A DNA stretch of 64,000 bases from Actinomadura sp. NBRC 104425 (GTDB taxonomy: Bacteria; Actinomycetota; Actinomycetes; Streptosporangiales; Streptosporangiaceae), in NCBI RefSeq assembly GCF_030269545.1, contig NZ_BSTN01000022.1:1-64000 (forward strand), read 5' to 3'. The position numbers and the translations under genes were made by a program. The notes beneath the pieces were generated by a model that ran no database searches, was not told the origin of the DNA, and saw nothing but the letters and a program-made list of their open reading frames with translations. Below, piece after piece: positions 61,101-64,000 of the stretch. Each line of letters opens with the position of its first letter. The stretch's first letter is position 1.

Positions 61101-61231
61101 GGCAGGCCCACCGCGAGAACGGCGACGAGGAGGCGGCCCGGAAGGCCTGGAGCGAGGCCCTCAGCGTCTACGAACGCCTTGGGGACACAGCGGCGGCCAA
61201 AGAAACAGCCGCCCTGCTCAACGAACGATGA
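58166..61231 (+). CDS. AfsR/SARP-family regulator with NB-ARC and TPR domains
   Basis: 1021 residues. SARP-type winged helix at about 5-105 (RFGVLGPLLIEADGAPVRPP; SVQVAVSRLRQWLR). Bacterial transcriptional activation domain at about 110-255 (ALRRYQTYRESVAEELGVDP). NB-ARC ATPase with Walker A GLGGVGKTT at 311-319 and LILLDDA. TPR-rich C-terminus from about 640. GGAGG lies 7 nt before GTG 58166. AfsR-like proteins activate secondary metabolism or transport genes. The likely close target is the divergent MFS gene; the PKS at 40-47 kb is distant. Confidence 0.93.
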   Translation: MNSARLRFGVLGPLLIEADGAPVRPPRSPILRGLLGVLLVAAGRAVPADRLVELVWRERPDEVNPGSVQVAVSRLRQWLRRIDPTPAPSWSLDHYGSGYRLTFPDGRFGQAVDLGGFRALTAQAKDADDARERSELLEAALALWRGPLLADLPTLDAHDPLLRSVVEEVTTAAADLATAAAAAGRAGAALDRLAALAEAHPLDERLEAGMVELLAADGRTAEALRRYQTYRESVAEELGVDPGERMQAAYLAALAQDGRTPEALGVSRAPPPVPAQLPPPVPDFTGRDDQVRTLTDLLTAREYSPVTVITGLGGVGKTTLALHVAHRLAARFPDGQLYARLRRPDGAPVDPAEVLGGFLRAFGVSGQDVPASLDDRSALLRTVLNGRRVLILLDDATDEGEVRPLLPGAPGCAVVVTSRVPLAGLEGADRIDLDVFDQRQAVALLARIIGPERVAAEPRAAADVVRLCAHMPLAVRIAGTRLARRRHRTLAWLADRLGDARHRLDELTAGDLAVRASFRLSYLRLPDETRRLFRLLGLLEAPDFAEWVAAALLGGSYRDAQTHLETLVDAQLLVVSGTDANGWTRLRYHDLVRIYARERAIEEESEDARLAAVQRALGAWLALAERAAERVPGPCYAPIHGDAPRHELPADVTDRLLADPMAWFDAERAAMAAAVEHACALGLDDYAFDLAASMEKYLDVRSLAQDWIPLHEKAMALCAAKGNRLGEAVLLRGLNDMTTWLSMDRPGDAMGTSYDESTRLYRLFAEVGERRGMADALVAQCWGLTARGDSELALETARRALRLAQETDHLGGEARAHHVMGVAYGEARPEQAAEHLERCLELARLHGNPRLEATAMQFLGAAYCLTGRIESGHALLVGSLRITHQLKDHYAEAFSLLYLAKLYTALGDERALPTANSVVYLSRRHNLEHHLADAMTVLGQLDLAAGRYADAVTNLEESVRLWRARGWHSFLASTLRLLGQAHRENGDEEAARKAWSEALSVYERLGDTAAAKETAALLNER

Positions 61232-61435
61232 ACGCCGCCCCGCTTCGGCGTCCACCGTCCGCCCCCGCCCCGGGCCTGGCCCGCGCACACTCGTTACGTT
61301 CCCCAGGTGATCGAGTACGTCCCCGTAGCACTCGACCACCTCCGACACCCCTCATCCTGCCAACCGGCCCTTACCAATCGCTTACCGAAACTCCCCCGCC
61401 TCCTGCTCGTTGGAGGACCCGCCGCGTGCGCGGCG

Positions 61436-61765
61436 TCACTCTCCCAAGTGCGCGGCGGCCACCCGCTTCGGCACGACCATCCGCCACGCCTCCGTGACGA
61501 TCTTCGCGCGTTCTCCGGTGTCCAATTCGGCGAGCCGCGCCCGCTCCCAGTCGAAACGCTCGTCCGAAGGCTCAGGCAACTTCTCCGGGTCGGACGCCGC
61601 GAGCGCCGCCCGCTCCAAGGAAACGCGAACCCCATAACGGTCTCGTCCCGCGAGAGCGCGACATACACGATCCGCCCCACCCTGAACTCACCCGATTCCG
61701 TATCAGGTGCTCGGTAGTCCGAGCAGCGCCGAAGCCACTCGCCGCCCATCCTCAACAGTCACCAC
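61436..61765 (-). pseudogene. MmcQ/YjbR family protein, frameshifted
   Basis: Three consecutive minus-strand frames together make a MmcQ/YjbR-like protein. VTVEDGRRVASALLGLPST comes first, then APDTESGEFRVGRIVYVAL and VMGFAFP one frame over, then LERAALAASDPEKLPEPSDE and EAWRMVVPKRVAA in the third. One base is missing near 61709 and another near 61634. GTG 61765 with AGGAAGG upstream is the likely original start. Family function is unclear (DNA-binding fold reported). Confidence 0.75.
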
Positions 61766-62153
61766 GCCGCCATTCCTTCCTCTGCCGGAAACACCAAGGG
61801 CATGGGCTGCACCGCCGTAAAGCCCCGTCTCCGCCGCCATGTACTCCGCAAATGCGCATCGAAATCCGCCCTCGGCCCTCCAGTCGGCGTGTGTCATCGC
61901 TCGCCGCGTCCGCACGGTCCTGGCCGTCAGCTTGCGTTCTCGGCGAGCTCGACGACGGCGGCGACGAGCTCGGAACCGTCCAGCAGCACAAGATCGTTGC
62001 GGTCGCCGGGCACCGCCACCGTCCGTACCGGGCCCGCCGCCCGCCGGGCGCCCCCGCGGCTCTGCTCAGGAGGGATCGAGTCGCATAGACGACCACCCTC
62101 GGCGCCCGAACGACGGCCTTGCACAGGAGGCGTCAGGTGCGGCGTATCCCTCG
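61766..62153 (-). other. Degraded coding region
   Basis: About 390 bp. Minus-strand pieces such as DWRAEGGFRCAFAEYMAAET (around 61840-61900) and VAVPGDRNDLVLLDG with ELVAAVVELAENAS before a stop at 61927 look like real protein in different frames. They probably are remnants of one or two small genes downstream of the DUF397 pair. No family recognised. Confidence 0.4.
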
Positions 62154-62405
62154 TCAAAGATCAAGCTCGCCGCAACGCATCCGGCGAAGCAGCTCCTGCC
62201 AGGCCATCAAGTTGACGAAGAGCCTGGGGCCGTTCGGGTCCTTGGAGTCTCGTACACCGATCGCATCGGGAAGCCGCGCCACCTCAACGCAGCCCTGCCC
62301 AGCGTTACTACGCACGCTTTTGCGCCACGCGACTTCCACGCAGGCTCCTTGCTGCCGACTGCGCGTGCTCTTACGCCGCGCCGTGGAGACCGTAGGTGTC
62401 GTCAT
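62154..62405 (-). CDS. DUF397 protein with duplicated N-terminal motif
   Basis: 83 residues. DUF397 core: AWRKSVRSNAGQGCVEVA, then VRDSKDPNGPRLFVNLMAWQ. The same motif stands once more in front, diverged: ARRKSTRSRQQGACVEVA. GGGGA precedes ATG 62405. DUF397 proteins act as partners (antagonists or co-regulators) of adjacent XRE-DUF5753 regulators. This is the second of two DUF397 genes after the regulator. Confidence 0.88.
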   Translation of the reverse strand: MTTPTVSTARRKSTRSRQQGACVEVAWRKSVRSNAGQGCVEVARLPDAIGVRDSKDPNGPRLFVNLMAWQELLRRMRCGELDL

Positions 62406-62417
62406 TCTGAGTCCCCG

Positions 62418-62627
62418 TCACAAGTCGAGTTCACCGCTGCGGGCTTGGCGTATCAGACCCTGCAGGGCACTCTGCGTAAGGACAAGATGCGGACCGTCCG
62501 GATCCTTGGAGTCACGGATCGCGATCAAGCCCCGCATGTCGGCGACCTCGACACAGTTGCTGCCTGAGGCGCTGCTAGGGCTGGCCTTACGCCAGTGGAG
62601 ATGCGATGGGTGAAGCTGAGGACCCAT
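62418..62627 (-). CDS. DUF397 protein
   Basis: 69 residues: HWRKASPSSASGSNCVEVA, then IAIRDSKDPDGPHLVLTQSA. The start at ATG 62627 overlaps the end of the XRE gene by about 41 bp, and AAGGAG lies 13 nt upstream. With the second DUF397 gene it forms an operon with the regulator. Confidence 0.88.
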   Translation of the reverse strand: MGPQLHPSHLHWRKASPSSASGSNCVEVADMRGLIAIRDSKDPDGPHLVLTQSALQGLIRQARSGELDL

Positions 62628-63480
62628 GGGATTTGCGGTACTCCTTGGCGATGTCTTTGATCAGTGCTGCCGATTCTTGCTCAGAGAGCGCCTGATCGCA
62701 TATGCGGTCAAACCTCACACTACAGCGACTGACCTGCTCTACATCCTCCAGGTAGATCTCTCCGCCCATACCCTCGAGGTAGACGACGTCAGGATCAAGA
62801 GGGCTGTCAAAGCCAAGGATGACGAAGGGCCCGTCCATCCCAGCATGCTCACCAATCCCCGTCGGCATGACCCGGATGCTGACGTTGGGCTTCTTGCCGA
62901 CGTCCACCAACGCGTCAAGTTGCCGCGCCATCACCTCGGGACCGCCGACCGGACGCCTGAGCACTGCCTCATCCAGGACGCAAACCAGCGCCGGAGCACT
63001 CTGCCGTTCCAGGATCGCTCGTCGCGCCATACGCGCCTGTAGGCGGCGAAGGTTGACTTCTTCAGGCTCATCTGGGTTCCCCGCCCGAATGACCGCCAAC
63101 GCGTAGTCGCTCGTCTGAAGCAGCCCCGGCACGAACTGGACCTCCCAAGCACGGATTTGGACGGCGTCGTCCTCAAGCTCCGCGAATGAGCCAGCGAGTA
63201 CATCGCCGAACGCAGACCACCAGCCGCGCTTCCTGATGTCCCTGGCCAGTTGCATGAGGGCGAGCTTGATCGCTTCATCGCATCCGTAAAGCTCAAGCAT
63301 CGCAGCGACATCGCTGAGCTTCGGGCGGGTCTTAGCGGTCTCAAAACGGACCAATTTGGGACGACTCCAACCGAGCGCCGCGGCAGCGCTCTCCATGCTG
63401 AGACCAGAACGCTCGCGACACTGGCGCAACTGTCGAGCAAGGCGGCGATGCCGCACTGTCGGACTCTGTTCGGTGGCCAT
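62587..63480 (-). CDS. XRE-family regulator with DUF5753 domain
   Basis: 297 residues. HTH at about residues 12-65 (LRQCRERSGLSMESAAAALG, WSRPKLVRFE), then DUF5753 (VQFVPGLLQTSDYALAVIRA, VMPTGIGEHAGMDGPFVILG). ATG 63480 is the probable start; the frame extends to a TTG at 63510 without an SD. It heads a regulator-DUF397-DUF397 operon. A palindrome at 63545-63556 is a likely autoregulatory site. Such systems regulate development or antibiotic genes in actinomycetes; the target here is unknown. Confidence 0.92.
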   Translation of the reverse strand: MATEQSPTVRHRRLARQLRQCRERSGLSMESAAAALGWSRPKLVRFETAKTRPKLSDVAAMLELYGCDEAIKLALMQLARDIRKRGWWSAFGDVLAGSFAELEDDAVQIRAWEVQFVPGLLQTSDYALAVIRAGNPDEPEEVNLRRLQARMARRAILERQSAPALVCVLDEAVLRRPVGGPEVMARQLDALVDVGKKPNVSIRVMPTGIGEHAGMDGPFVILGFDSPLDPDVVYLEGMGGEIYLEDVEQVSRCSVRFDRICDQALSEQESAALIKDIAKEYRKSHGSSASPIASPLA

Positions 63481-63544
63481 GGCGCCGAGTGTCCCATGCC
63501 AAGTGATCAACTACAGCGATCCCCGGAAGAACGTCAGAGGAAAA

Positions 63545-63556
63545 TGAACAAGTTCA
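63545..63556. promoter_or_regulatory. Candidate operator of the XRE-DUF397 operon
   Basis: TGAAC-AA-GTTCA, a palindrome 65 bp upstream of the regulator start. It could be bound by the regulator itself. Confidence 0.45.
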
Positions 63557-63753
63557 TGGACGGGTGAGCCAACGCACGCCATGATGAGTACGAACACGGA
63601 GAGGATTCGGATGATCACACACTGACACCGACATGGATCGCCGACTGATCGTGCTCGAGCACGTCGGCGAGGGGCACCGCCGGTATGAGGCGGCCCCGGA
63701 CGCGGTGCGGCATCACCGGCCGGGGCCTTGATCGAACTGTGGAGGTTCAATCA

Positions 63754-64000
63754 ATGAGCAATCCTACGAAGTCCAGGCCGAACCCCGTGGCCATCTGCCG
63801 ATTCCGGCAGCACTCGGCGAACGCGCGGCGAGGCGTCTCATGGATGTCGTAACGACTGCGTCGCCATGGGCCGTGACCGGCCTGGACCCCGACCATGAAG
63901 TGGCCCAGCTCCAGGCACGCTTCCCGGCAGTCCCCATCTGGTACGGCGACTTCACGGGTGAGTACTGGGCACTGACGCTGGATCGAGGCGGACGGCACCA
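63754..64000 (+). CDS. Hypothetical protein, runs off the right edge, apparent early frameshift
   Basis: ATG 63754 has GGAGG 9 nt upstream, but its frame closes after about 32 residues. One base over, a frame from about 63765 is open to the window end and reads SYEVQAEPRGHLPIPAAL, then VTGLDPDHEVAQLQARFPAV and WYGDFTGEYWALTLDRGG. This has the look of a small actinobacterial protein family (ARFP, GEFTG-like motif) of unknown function. A missing base at codon 4, near 63763, would join them. Without it, ATG 63836 (MDVVTT) is the first start. Confidence 0.55.

Overview
The window is very GC-rich actinobacterial chromosome: GTG and TTG starts are common, Shine-Dalgarno (SD) sites are strong, and many divergent regulator/transporter pairs occur. 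XRE-DUF5753 regulators with DUF397 partners, an AfsR-like regulator and a DUF5994 gene point to Streptosporangiales or a relative. Actinomadura or Spirillospora would be my guess, from gene content only.

Layout. 0-3.3 kb: the end of a RiPP-type methyltransferase and a tandem array of three copies of a TPR regulator (one intact, one without its HTH, one relic). 3.4-15.1 kb: mostly housekeeping and stress genes, each with its own regulator: TetR plus hydrolase, SDR-DUF2867, esterase, DUF2277, asd, an MFS pump with divergent TetR, PspC, a second MFS protein, and a metallopeptidase divergent from a membrane metallophosphoesterase. 15.18 kb: tRNA-Glu(UUC). 15.7-17.8 kb: an oxidoreductase divergent from a GlxA/AraC regulator. 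18.0-22.5 kb: a complete four-carbon acid-sugar operon (DUF1537 kinase, PdxA2-type dehydrogenase, MFS permease, DeoR regulator) with two matching operators. 22.7-33.0 kb: an Rhs/YD-repeat nuclease toxin with SUKH-type immunity gene, preceded by a secreted repeat protein. 33-37.5 kb: small unknown genes, DUF5994 and a PAS-GAF-SpoIIE phosphatase. 38-47.5 kb: an OleC-like ligase, an OleD relic and a very large reducing type I PKS whose ACP has decayed. 48-55.3 kb: a flavin monooxygenase, twin GAF regulators, and an aldehyde dehydrogenase coupled to DUF779. 55.8-61.2 kb: XRE-DUF5753, MFS and an AfsR-like regulator. 61.4-64 kb: decayed MmcQ/YjbR, two DUF397 genes, XRE-DUF5753 and a partial gene at the edge.

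Most notable. (1) The junction between the AraC-like gene and the Rhs gene tail exists twice. At 17.83 kb the AraC tail meets a 44-bp Rhs-linker repeat directly. At 22.7-24.0 kb the same two sequences are separated by 1.1 kb that holds exactly the toxin tip and its immunity gene. This looks like an empty and an occupied site of a toxin-immunity cassette, and the acid-sugar operon lies between them. (2) The PKS has the KS-AT-DH-MT-ER-KR order of fungal highly reducing PKSs. Its ACP can still be read just downstream (GYGMDSLM), broken by two single-base insertions and one nonsense change and cut off after the phosphopantetheine motif. An OleD-like relic, also cut off, faces it, as if one deletion removed both 3' ends. 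(3) Single-base frameshifts recur (Rhs, its upstream secreted gene, PKS ACP, OleD, MmcQ, right-edge gene). Either this is an error-prone assembly or several accessory loci are decaying; raw reads would decide.
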